DNA from: Vulcanimicrobiota bacterium
GTDB taxonomy: Bacteria > Vulcanimicrobiota > Vulcanimicrobiia > Vulcanimicrobiales > Vulcanimicrobiaceae
Reading direction: 5' to 3'
Assembly (NCBI GenBank): GCA_027306845.1
Contig: DAHUYY010000102.1
Coordinates: 1 to 6,951, forward strand
DNA: 6,951 nt
The translations under genes and the position numbers were made by a program. The notes beneath the pieces are model-generated. The model was not told the DNA's origin. It saw only the letters and a list, made by a program, of their open reading frames with translations, and searched no databases. This document shows, piece by piece, positions 1-4,774 of this stretch. How positions within the stretch are numbered: position 1 is the first letter of the stretch; every line of letters begins with the position of its first letter.

Positions 1-825
1 GTGCATGGAGAGTCGAGCGAACGCGCGATTGCGACGATCGACGAGCTCGCTCGTGCGTTCTCGGAGCTTACCTTCGAAAACGCCGACGGGCGGATTCCGA
101 TCTCGCTGGCCTGCGGATACGCGCTGGCTCCGATGGATGCGATCTCTCGCGTCGATCTCATCGCCTTATGCACGCACCGCCGTCGCCTCAGCCGCAAACG
201 GGGCGGTGCGCCGGTCGGCGACGATGAGATCGATGCGTTGGCGCTCAACGGTCACTTCGCCGAGGTGCAGACGCTCGTCGACGCGCTGATGGATCGCGAT
301 CCGTTTACGCGCGTCCACCTCGTTCACGTCAACGCGATGGCCAAGCATTGGTCGGAGGCGAATCTCGATCTTCGACCCTCGGAGTTCTCGACGTTCATGC
401 AGGCGAGCCTGTTGCACGATCTCGGCAAGCTGCTCGTCTCCGACCGAATTCTCGTGAAGCCGGGGCGACTGACCGCAGCGGAATATCGCTCGATGCAAGA
501 GCACGCTCGCTTCGGCCATAACATCCTCTCGGATTTTCACCGCTTCGACGATGTGGCGAGGGTCGTCGCCCAGCATCACGAGCGCTGGGACGGGAAGGGC
601 TACCCCAACGGTATCGCCGGCGAGGATATCGACCGGCTCGCCCGAGCGGTGGCGATCCTCGATGCCTTCTCGGCGATGGTCGACGACCGCCCCTACCATC
701 GAGGCATCACCGAGGCCGAGGCGATCCTGGAGGTGCGCCGATGCGCCGGGACCCAGTTCGATCCGGAGCTCGTCGAACGCTTCGTCGCCTGGCGCGCGGA
801 AGGCGGCACGGCGGACGCGGTATAA
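1..825 (+). CDS. HD-GYP cyclic-di-GMP phosphodiesterase, C-terminal part (probably GGDEF-HD-GYP; 5' end outside window)
   Basis: The protein is predicted to hydrolyse the second messenger cyclic di-GMP in the cytoplasm. In the 274 visible residues the HD-GYP domain spans about 90-265. It has the DPFTRVH start (H106), HDLGK at 139-143, H168, HHERWDGKGYP at 192-202 and D221 before RPYH. The usual metal-binding and catalytic residues and the GYP signature are all present, so I infer an active enzyme. Residues about 10-69 look like the last part of a GGDEF domain: a variable helix, then GRIPISLACGYALAP, a DAIS..DLIALC helix, and a basic RRLSRKRGG end where GGDEF proteins have AK..GRN. No GG[DE]EF loop is visible, so the frame most likely continues upstream and the GTG at base 1 is only an edge codon. 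The stop is TAA at 823-825, 13 nt before a tRNA gene. Family assignment is firm; the full domain layout is inferred. Confidence 0.9.
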   Translation: MHGESSERAIATIDELARAFSELTFENADGRIPISLACGYALAPMDAISRVDLIALCTHRRRLSRKRGGAPVGDDEIDALALNGHFAEVQTLVDALMDRDPFTRVHLVHVNAMAKHWSEANLDLRPSEFSTFMQASLLHDLGKLLVSDRILVKPGRLTAAEYRSMQEHARFGHNILSDFHRFDDVARVVAQHHERWDGKGYPNGIAGEDIDRLARAVAILDAFSAMVDDRPYHRGITEAEAILEVRRCAGTQFDPELVERFVAWRAEGGTADAV

Positions 826-838
826 AAGCCCCCGGTAT

Positions 839-914
839 GCGCCCGTAGCTCAACATTGGATAGAGCAAGGCACTCCTAAGGCCGAGGTTGTGAGTTCGAG
901 TCTCACCGGGCGCA
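839..914 (+). tRNA. tRNA-Arg, anticodon CCU (reads AGG)
   Basis: A cloverleaf folds by hand. The acceptor stem 839-845 pairs perfectly with 907-913. The D stem is GCTC/GAGC (848-851/863-866). The anticodon loop is 873-879 with anticodon CCT at 875-877. The T stem GTGAG/CTCAC (890-894/902-906) encloses TTCGAGT, and discriminator A is at 914. The bases after 914 are AAAGG, so the 3' CCA is not encoded and must be added by CCA-adding enzyme. In the anticodon stem only the three central pairs are Watson-Crick; positions 27-43 and 31-39 are A-G mismatches. A TATAAA at 821-826, overlapping the preceding stop codon, could be a -10 element, but no matching -35 is seen. Confidence 0.93.
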
Positions 915-933
915 AAAGGTCTCCCCTTCCCCC

Positions 934-962
934 TTGCATAGCGCTATCGTGCGTGCTATCGT
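934..962 (+). promoter_or_regulatory. candidate sigma-70 extended -10 promoter for rpmG-trnW-secE-nusG
   Basis: The -35 candidate is TTGCAT (934-939), followed by a 17-nt spacer and -10 TATCGT (957-962), which is preceded by TGC. The TG at 954-955 gives an extended -10. The -10 lies in the second copy of a GCTATCGT direct repeat (943-950 and 955-962). Transcription would start near 968-970, just before the hairpin at 972-990. This rests on motif matching only; the -10 has four of six consensus bases. Confidence 0.4.
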
Positions 963-971
963 AAGAAGCCG

Positions 972-996
972 AACGGAGCGCGCCTCCGTTTCTTTC
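972..996 (+). terminator. hairpin with T-rich tail between tRNA-Arg and rpmG
   Basis: AACGGAG (972-978) pairs perfectly with CTCCGTT (984-990) around a CGCGC loop, followed by TCTTTC, so the tail is T-rich from 989. It could end the tRNA-Arg transcript. If the promoter at 934-962 is real, it would instead sit at the extreme 5' end of the rpmG mRNA, as a protective hairpin or attenuator. The T-tract is interrupted by a C, so as a terminator it would be of moderate strength. Confidence 0.45.
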
Positions 997-1014
997 ATGT
1001 ATTAAGGACGATCG

Positions 1015-1179
1015 ATGGCCAAGAAAGAGAACCGCGTGATGGTTGTGATGGCGTGCACGGAGTGCAAACGCCGGAATTACAACACGCAGAAGAACAAGCA
1101 AAAGACGACCGAGCGTCTCGAATTGAAGAAGTATTGCCGCTTCTGCCGTTCGCACCGTTCCCATCGCGAGACGAAGTAA
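1015..1179 (+). CDS. rpmG: 50S ribosomal protein L33
   Basis: This 54-residue protein (MAKKENRVMVVMACTECKRR start) is a small large-subunit ribosomal protein located near the E site. It carries two CxxC pairs, C14-C17 (CTEC) and C41-C44 (CRFC), so it is the zinc-binding C+ form and not the cysteine-free paralogue some bacteria switch to under zinc starvation. The NYNTQKNK stretch and the basic SHRSHRETK tail are typical of L33, and the length is normal. The ATG is preceded by AAGGA (1004-1008) at 6 nt. The gene is followed at 9 nt by tRNA-Trp and then secE and nusG, an arrangement conserved in many bacteria, which supports both identity and co-transcription. Confidence 0.96.
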   Translation: MAKKENRVMVVMACTECKRRNYNTQKNKQKTTERLELKKYCRFCRSHRSHRETK

Positions 1180-1188
1180 TCCACCCAA

Positions 1189-1264
1189 AGGGCGGTAGCT
1201 CAATTGGTAGAGTAGCGGTCTCCAAAATCGCCGGTTGCAGGTTCGAGTCCTGTCCGCCCTGCCA
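1189..1264 (+). tRNA. trnW: tRNA-Trp, anticodon CCA
   Basis: The acceptor stem 1189-1195 pairs perfectly with 1254-1260. The D stem is 1198-1201/1210-1213, with one G-U pair. The anticodon stem 1215-1219/1227-1231 holds the loop CTCCAAA, anticodon CCA at 1222-1224. The T stem is 1237-1241/1249-1253 with loop TTCGAGT. Discriminator G1261 is the usual one for bacterial tRNA-Trp, and CCA is encoded at 1262-1264, unlike the tRNA-Arg at 839-914. It sits between rpmG and secE with no promoter or terminator visible on either side, so it is probably cut from a mixed tRNA/mRNA transcript by RNase P and a 3' processing nuclease. Confidence 0.96.
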
Positions 1265-1285
1265 TTCCCAATCGAAAGACGAGAC

Positions 1286-1534
1286 GTGGTGAACGAGAAG
1301 AAAAACGTAGCGAACCGACAAGCAGCCTCGATGGCTCGCGCGAGCGCAAACCTCGCCGCGGGCGATTTCGTGCGCAGCGTGTGGTTGGAAATGAAGCGCG
1401 TGACCTGGCCGACTCGCGATGAGTGGGTCGGTGCGACGGTGCTGACGATCGGCCTCGTGGTCTGTCTGGGGATCTTTACCTACGTCGCCGATCAGTTCTT
1501 CGGCTTCCTCTTCAACTTCGTGCATCCGTTCTAG
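1286..1534 (+). CDS. secE: preprotein translocase subunit SecE
   Basis: SecE is the small essential subunit that clamps SecY in the inner-membrane protein-conducting channel. This product is 82 residues. It has a charged cytoplasmic N-terminal part, the family signature VWLEMKRVTWPTRDEW at about residues 36-51, and one membrane segment at about 53-78 (VGATVLTIGLVVCLGIF and following). This is the single-span form found in most bacteria. I chose GTG 1286, about 6 nt after a weak GAAAGA; GTG 1289 is almost equivalent, and ATG 1331 would give a 67-residue protein but has no visible ribosome site. An in-frame TTG further up lies inside tRNA-Trp and is not credible. The TAG stop overlaps the nusG ribosome-binding site. 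Confidence 0.9.
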   Translation: MVNEKKNVANRQAASMARASANLAAGDFVRSVWLEMKRVTWPTRDEWVGATVLTIGLVVCLGIFTYVADQFFGFLFNFVHPF

Positions 1535-1542
1535 GTGTCCGC

Positions 1543-2148
1543 GTGACCGATATGGATCATCTCGAAGAACTCGTCGAACGCGATGCCGCACCCGATTCGG
1601 GGCCGGTCGGCGATGAAAAGAAGAACTGGTACGTCGTTCATACCTATTCCGGCTACGAGAATAAGGTAAAGGCGAACCTCGAGCGCCGCATCCACTCGAT
1701 GAACATGCAGGACAAAATTTTCCGCGTGCTCGTTCCGATGGAAGATGAAGTCGAGTTCAAAGACGGCAAGCGCAAAGTTACCCCGAAGAAGGTTTTCCCC
1801 GGCTACGTGCTCGTTGAAATGGTGATGGACGATCGCTCGTGGTATGTCGTGCGCAACACGCAGGGCGTGACCGGCTTCGTGGGCAGCACCGGGCCCGGCG
1901 AAAAACCCGTGCCGTTGCAAGATAAAGAAGTGAAGACGATCCTCAAGCAGATGGGCATCGAGGCGCCGAAGTTGAAGATCGATTTCAACAAGGGCGACCG
2001 CGTCAAAGTCACCTCGGGGCCGTTCTTCGATTTCACCGGCGTCGTCGACGAAATCACTCCCGAGAAAGAACGTTTGCGCGCGCTGATCTCCATCTTCGGA
2101 CGCGAGACTCCGGTCGAGCTCGAGTTCTTCCAGGTGGAAAAGGTCTAA
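1543..2148 (+). CDS. nusG: transcription termination/antitermination protein NusG
   Basis: NusG binds the RNA polymerase clamp through its N-terminal domain and Rho or ribosomal S10 through its C-terminal KOW domain. The 201-residue product has the NGN domain from about residue 26 (NWYVVHTYSGYENKVK, then KVFPGYVLVEM, then RNTQGVTGFVG) and a KOW domain from about 147 (FNKGDRVKVTSGPFFDFTG) ending in VELEFFQVEKV. An acidic extension of about 25 residues precedes the core, making the protein somewhat longer than usual. GTG 1543 is chosen because AGGTG (1533-1537) lies 5 nt upstream and overlaps the secE stop. ATG 1552 is the alternative and removes only three residues. The 8-nt gap to secE implies coupled translation. 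Confidence 0.96.
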   Translation: MTDMDHLEELVERDAAPDSGPVGDEKKNWYVVHTYSGYENKVKANLERRIHSMNMQDKIFRVLVPMEDEVEFKDGKRKVTPKKVFPGYVLVEMVMDDRSWYVVRNTQGVTGFVGSTGPGEKPVPLQDKEVKTILKQMGIEAPKLKIDFNKGDRVKVTSGPFFDFTGVVDEITPEKERLRALISIFGRETPVELEFFQVEKV

Positions 2149-2177
2149 CGACCGCATAAAATTCCCGTCGACGGTCA

Positions 2178-2246
2178 CCCCGACGTCGAAATGGGAGAGG
2201 CTCGCTCCGAGCCGCTGAAACGGGGGAGATGCGGTACGCCGCTTCG
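2178..2246 (+). promoter_or_regulatory. structured rplK leader, possible ribosomal protein L1 autoregulatory site
   Basis: The 115-nt nusG-rplK gap is rich in secondary structure. GGCTC (2199-2203) pairs with GAGCC (2209-2213). GGGAGA precedes this stem and GCTGAAAC follows it. CCCCG (2178-2182) can pair with CGGGG (2221-2225) to enclose it. A second small hairpin, GCGG-TACG-CCGC, occupies 2231-2242. Known L1 targets upstream of rplK in bacteria and archaea have a GGCUC-type upper stem flanked by GGAG on the 5' side and a GAAAC-like strand on the 3' side, so the resemblance is suggestive. The 5' internal strand here is unusually long (about 16 nt), and I could not verify a consensus. TAAAAT at 2157-2162 could be a weak -10 but has no clear -35. 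Confidence 0.35.
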
Positions 2247-2263
2247 TTAAACAAGGAGAGAGC

Positions 2264-2689
2264 ATGGCTAAGAAAATGATCGGCAAGATCGGGTTACAGA
2301 TCCCTGCCGGCAAAGCAAACCCGGCGCCGCCGATCGGCCCGGCATTGGGCCCCTACAGCCTCAATATCATGGATTTCTGCAAGCAGTACAACGAACGTAC
2401 CGCTTCGCAGGCCGGCATGATCATTCCGGTCGAGATCACCGTCTACGACGATCGCACCTTTACGTTCGTCACCAAGACTCCCCCGGCGTCGTTTCTCATC
2501 AAGCAAGCCCTGAAGATCGAATCGGGAAGCAAAGAGCCGAACCGGAACAAGGTCGGGAAGCTGACGAACGCCCAACTCGAAGAGATTGCGAAAGTAAAGA
2601 TGCCCGACATCAACGCCAACGATCTCGATGCGGCGAAGAAAATCGTCGCCGGAACCGCGCGTTCGATGGGCGTTGAGGTGGAGGCGTAA
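2264..2689 (+). CDS. rplK: 50S ribosomal protein L11
   Basis: L11 forms the GTPase-associated centre at the stalk base together with 23S rRNA. The 141-residue product has the normal length. The N-terminal domain carries the proline-rich switch PAGKANPAPPIGPALG at about 14-29, and the C-terminal rRNA-binding domain carries RNKVGKLTNAQLEEIAK (about 94-110) and GTARSMGVEVEA at the end. The usual QHGVN after PALG reads PYSLN here, a small local departure. The ATG at 2264 follows AAGGAG (2253-2258) with 5 nt between. The gene precedes rplA by one base, so translation is probably coupled. Confidence 0.98.
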   Translation: MAKKMIGKIGLQIPAGKANPAPPIGPALGPYSLNIMDFCKQYNERTASQAGMIIPVEITVYDDRTFTFVTKTPPASFLIKQALKIESGSKEPNRNKVGKLTNAQLEEIAKVKMPDINANDLDAAKKIVAGTARSMGVEVEA

Positions 2690-2690
2690 G

Positions 2691-3392
2691 ATGGCTCGCA
2701 CGTACGGAAAACGTCTTCGCGCACTCACTGCCGATTACGATAAAAAACAGCTTTTTTCAACCGTTGAAGCGGTCGCGCTCGTCAAAAAGAATGCGAACGC
2801 AAAATTCAATGAGACCATCGAAGCGCATATTCGTTTGGGCGTCGACCCGAAGAAGAGCGATCAGACGGTTCGCGGCACGGTATTGCTTCCTCACGGAACC
2901 GGGCGCACGGTGCGCGTGATTGCGTTTGCGAAGGGCGATAGCGCTCGGGCCGCAACCGAAGCCGGTGCCGATATCGTCGGCGACACCGATCTGATCGAAA
3001 AACTCAAAGGTGGTTTCACCGAGTTCGACGTCGCGGTCGCGACCCCCGATATGATGGCGCAGGTCGGTAAGGAACTCGGGCGCATCCTCGCGCAGAAGAT
3101 GCCGAACCCGAAGGCCGGTACCGTCTCGCCGAATATCGGCGCCGCCATTCGCGATATCAAAGCCGGTAAAGTTGAGTTCCGCCTCGATAAAACCGCGATC
3201 GTTCACACGATCGTCGGCAAGGCGAGCTTCGATGAAGCGCAACTCGCCGAGAACGTTAGCACGCTGCTCGATGCAATCGTGCGCGCGAAACCGGCGTCCT
3301 CGAAGGGTACCTATCTGCGGAGCATCACGCTCGTGAGTACGATGGGCCCGGGCGTCAAGGTCGACCCGAATCGGGTGAAAGCGACCGCCTAA
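2691..3392 (+). CDS. rplA: 50S ribosomal protein L1
   Basis: L1 forms the mobile arm that helps release E-site tRNA, and in many bacteria it represses its own operon by binding mRNA upstream of rplK. The 233-residue product has the normal length. Recognisable blocks are RLGVDPKKSDQTVRGTV (about 48-64), LPHGTGRTVRV, MPNPKAGTVSPN (about 137-148) and the RNA-binding LVSTMGPGVKVD near the end. ATG 2691 follows GGAGG (2680-2684), which lies inside the end of rplK, at 6 nt. One oddity is the normally well conserved LGPRGLMPNPK segment, which reads LAQKMPNPK here, two residues shorter. The stop TAA (3390-3392) overlaps the stop of the opposite-strand carbonic anhydrase by 3 of its bases. Confidence 0.97.
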   Translation: MARTYGKRLRALTADYDKKQLFSTVEAVALVKKNANAKFNETIEAHIRLGVDPKKSDQTVRGTVLLPHGTGRTVRVIAFAKGDSARAATEAGADIVGDTDLIEKLKGGFTEFDVAVATPDMMAQVGKELGRILAQKMPNPKAGTVSPNIGAAIRDIKAGKVEFRLDKTAIVHTIVGKASFDEAQLAENVSTLLDAIVRAKPASSKGTYLRSITLVSTMGPGVKVDPNRVKATA

Positions 3393-4000
3393 CCCTCGAT
3401 CGGCGTTACCCGTCCCGTTGCAAGGTCGTAGGTTCCACCTACGACCTTGAGTTTTTTTCGTGCGATTGCGTCGGCGACGATCGAGGAGGTATGACGGATC
3501 TCTGCCACGGTCACGCGGACGTTCTCCGCGACCGCCGCTTCGATCCAGCCCTCATCGCGTCGGGTTGCGCGTGCAACCGGCGTGAGGCGATCGACGAGAT
3601 GCTGGATCGTACCCGGAGCCGATTCCCCGCCTGCGAGAAAGTCGACGGCCGCCGTCAATGCGCCGCAAGAACTGTGCCCCAGGACGAAGACCAACTGCGC
3701 GCCGAGGATGGCGATGCCGTATTCAAGCGTCGCGAGGCCGTAGGTATCGATGAAATTTCCGGCGACGCGAATGACGAAGAGATCGCCGGCTGGGCGATCG
3801 AAGAGCGTCTCGACCGGAACGCGCGAGTCCGAGCAGCCCAAAACGACCGCGAACGGATGCTGCGCGGAGGCGAGCTCGACGCGATGCGCGCTCTGCAGGC
3901 CGAAGTTCGGGTGCCCCTCGGTAAAACGCCGGTTTCCCGCTTCGAGCTCGGCGAGGGCCGAATCCGGACTCATCGCTCGTTGCCGTTCCTCGCGGTCCAT
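3389..4000 (-). CDS. beta-class carbonic anhydrase
   Basis: The enzyme interconverts CO2 and bicarbonate in the cytoplasm. The 203-residue product begins its core at ALAELEAGNRRFTEG and contains LGCSDSRVP with C56, D58 and R60, followed by GHSSCGA with H109 and C112. These give the Cys-His-Cys zinc ligands and the Asp-Arg dyad of beta carbonic anhydrases, and the C-terminal KVVGGTYDL is also typical. No signal peptide is seen. ATG 4000 (minus strand) is chosen for a GGA 7 nt upstream; GTG 4012 is the alternative, with AAGGA only 3 nt before it. The gene lies convergent to rplA, with a 4-base stop-stop overlap (CTAA), and divergent from rplJ. No terminator for its own transcript is seen, so its RNA may run antisense into rplA. 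Its codons carry the rplA terminator at 3421-3458. Confidence 0.95.
   Translation of the reverse strand: MDREERQRAMSPDSALAELEAGNRRFTEGHPNFGLQSAHRVELASAQHPFAVVLGCSDSRVPVETLFDRPAGDLFVIRVAGNFIDTYGLATLEYGIAILGAQLVFVLGHSSCGALTAAVDFLAGGESAPGTIQHLVDRLTPVARATRRDEGWIEAAVAENVRVTVAEIRHTSSIVADAIARKKLKVVGGTYDLATGRVTPIEG
3421..3458 (+). terminator. intrinsic terminator of rplKA, inside the carbonic anhydrase coding sequence
   Basis: CAAGGTCGTAGGT (3421-3433) pairs perfectly with ACCTACGACCTTG (3437-3449): a 13-bp stem with a TCC loop. It is followed by AG and seven T (3452-3458). It starts 28 nt after the rplA stop, so it should end the rplK-rplA transcript. On the minus strand the same bases encode residues L184 to A194 of the carbonic anhydrase (LKVVGGTYDLA), and the T-tract is antisense to lysine codons 182-183. 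On the minus strand no T-run follows the hairpin, so it is a one-direction terminator. Confidence 0.85.
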
Positions 4001-4018
4001 TCGTTCGTCCACTCTTCC

Positions 4019-4048
4019 TTGCGTGCGGCACCGGAGCTATGGTAGAAT
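4019..4048 (+). promoter_or_regulatory. promoter of the rplJL operon (extended -10)
   Basis: TTGCGT (4019-4024) is the -35, followed by an 18-nt spacer and -10 TAGAAT (4043-4048), with TG at 4040-4041 giving an extended -10. The -10 matches five of six consensus bases. Transcription would begin near 4054-4056, exactly where the L10-type leader begins. The -35 overlaps the presumed ribosome-binding region of the divergent carbonic anhydrase gene. Because the carbonic anhydrase separates rplJ from rplA, an independent promoter is required here. Confidence 0.65.
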
Positions 4049-4055
4049 ACGCGCG

Positions 4056-4131
4056 GCTCCAAAGACCGTAGGTCCCCCGAGCGGGGGGTAATGCCGTAGA
4101 GGCGCCTACAGTAGGACGTGAACTCCGATGA
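4056..4131 (+). ncRNA. ribosomal protein L10 leader (rplJL mRNA cis-regulatory element)
   Basis: The leader contains CCAAAGACCGTAGGT (4059-4073), a C5-GAGC-G5 hairpin (4074-4087), TAATGCCGTAGAGG (4089-4102), a GTAG/CTAC hairpin (4096-4099/4106-4109) and ACGTGAACTCC (4116-4126). The AAAGACCGUAGGU...UGCCGUAGAGG pattern and the stem-loop between are what I know from L10 leaders in many bacteria, where L10 alone or the L10(L12)4 complex binds and represses rplJL. The motif was recognised by eye. Position upstream of rplJ and downstream of a promoter agrees. Confidence 0.8.
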
Positions 4132-4136
4132 TGTCC

Positions 4137-4200
4137 CGCGAGAATCCTCTCGCGCCAGATTCGCGTGCAAGCGCCCTCCGGACGGATGGAGCGCTTTTTT
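4137..4200 (+). terminator. attenuator-like terminator in the rplJ leader, with upstream hairpin
   Basis: Two hairpins follow the L10 leader. First is CGCGAGA-ATCC-TCTCGCG (4137-4154), a perfect 7-bp stem. Second is AAGCGC (4169-4174) pairing with GCGCTT (4191-4196); after a CC bulge, TCC pairs with GGA, and six T end it at 4195-4200. The second hairpin has the form of an intrinsic terminator placed 28 nt before the rplJ start, so readthrough must be controlled. GGCGC at 4101-4105 in the L10 leader is complementary to GCGCC at 4171-4175 and could form a competing antiterminator. That pairing is inferred. Confidence 0.75.
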
Positions 4201-4228
4201 ACTGTATCTCATCAGGAAGCAGAGCGTT

Positions 4229-4759
4229 ATGCCAACCGCACGCAAAGAAGCCTCGGTACGAGAGCTGCGCGACCGGCTTGCCGGTGCGCAGAGCGTGTTC
4301 CTAACGAATTACCAGGGTCTCACCGTCGATGAAATTACGAAGCTCCGCACGGCGCTTCGTCCCGACGGAAGCACCTACGCAGTCGTCAAGAACACCCTCT
4401 TCAAAATCGCCGCCGACGGCGAACTCGCGTCGATGTTCGAATCGTACCTTCACGGTCCGACCGGCATCGTCTTCGCGGGCGTCGACCCCGTCGCTCCGGC
4501 GAAAGCACTCCAAGAATTCTCCGACAACGTGAAAACGTTGGAGGTGAAGGCTGCCTACGTTGACGGTAAATTCGTCGACGCAAAGCAGGTCGCAGTGCTT
4601 GCAAAACTCCCGCCCAAGGCCGAACTCATCGCGAAAATGGTCGGCTCGCTGGCAAGCCCGTTGCGCGGTCTCGTGACCGTTCTTTCGGGAAACCAAAGCG
4701 GCCTCGTTCGCACCCTTCAAGCAATTCGCGAGCAGAAACTCGCGCAATCCGGTTTATAA
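4229..4759 (+). CDS. rplJ: 50S ribosomal protein L10
   Basis: L10 anchors the L7/L12 dimers to the GTPase-associated centre of the 50S subunit and, with L12, autoregulates its operon. The 176-residue product has a normal length. The rRNA-binding N-terminal domain carries SVFLTNYQGLTVDEITKLR (about 22-40) and YAVVKNTLFKIA (about 50-61), then GPTGIVFA. The C-terminal part (about 130-176, from KAELIAKMVGSLASPLRGLV) should form the helix that binds L12 dimers. ATG 4229 follows AGGAAG (4214-4219) and AGAG (4221-4224). An in-frame extension to 4118 lies inside the structured leader and is rejected. rplL follows after 15 nt. Confidence 0.97.
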   Translation: MPTARKEASVRELRDRLAGAQSVFLTNYQGLTVDEITKLRTALRPDGSTYAVVKNTLFKIAADGELASMFESYLHGPTGIVFAGVDPVAPAKALQEFSDNVKTLEVKAAYVDGKFVDAKQVAVLAKLPPKAELIAKMVGSLASPLRGLVTVLSGNQSGLVRTLQAIREQKLAQSGL

Positions 4760-4774
4760 GAGAGGATTTCAATC

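Noticed and set aside
166..699. 177-residue minus-strand frame opposite the HD-GYP gene
   Set aside because: It is a shadow of a clearly conserved enzyme and has no supporting start signal or motif.
821..826. TATAAA before tRNA-Arg as a promoter -10
   Set aside because: No -35 of any quality is found at 16-18 nt upstream and the site overlaps a stop codon; it is mentioned only in the tRNA entry.
1235..1285. Longer secE starting at TTG 1235
   Set aside because: The start lies within the T arm of tRNA-Trp, which cannot be a ribosome entry site in a processed transcript.
2165..2188. Two adjacent palindromes, CCGTCGACGG and CGACGTCG, as a possible operator
   Set aside because: Short GC-rich palindromes are frequent in such DNA, and no matching second site or promoter overlap is seen. 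They are more easily explained as part of the folded leader.
1531..2313. 260-residue open frame on the minus strand across nusG and the rplK leader
   Set aside because: It is antisense to the conserved nusG gene, has no recognisable domain and spans structured leader DNA. Long antisense frames are expected in GC-rich coding DNA.
3491..4045. 184-residue open frame on the plus strand opposite the carbonic anhydrase
   Set aside because: The minus-strand product has complete catalytic motifs, while this frame has a low-complexity charged composition, no domain and no ribosome-binding site.
4118..4228. Longer rplJ starting upstream of 4229
   Set aside because: The extension lies inside the L10 leader and the attenuator-like terminator, and L10 family length is matched from 4229.
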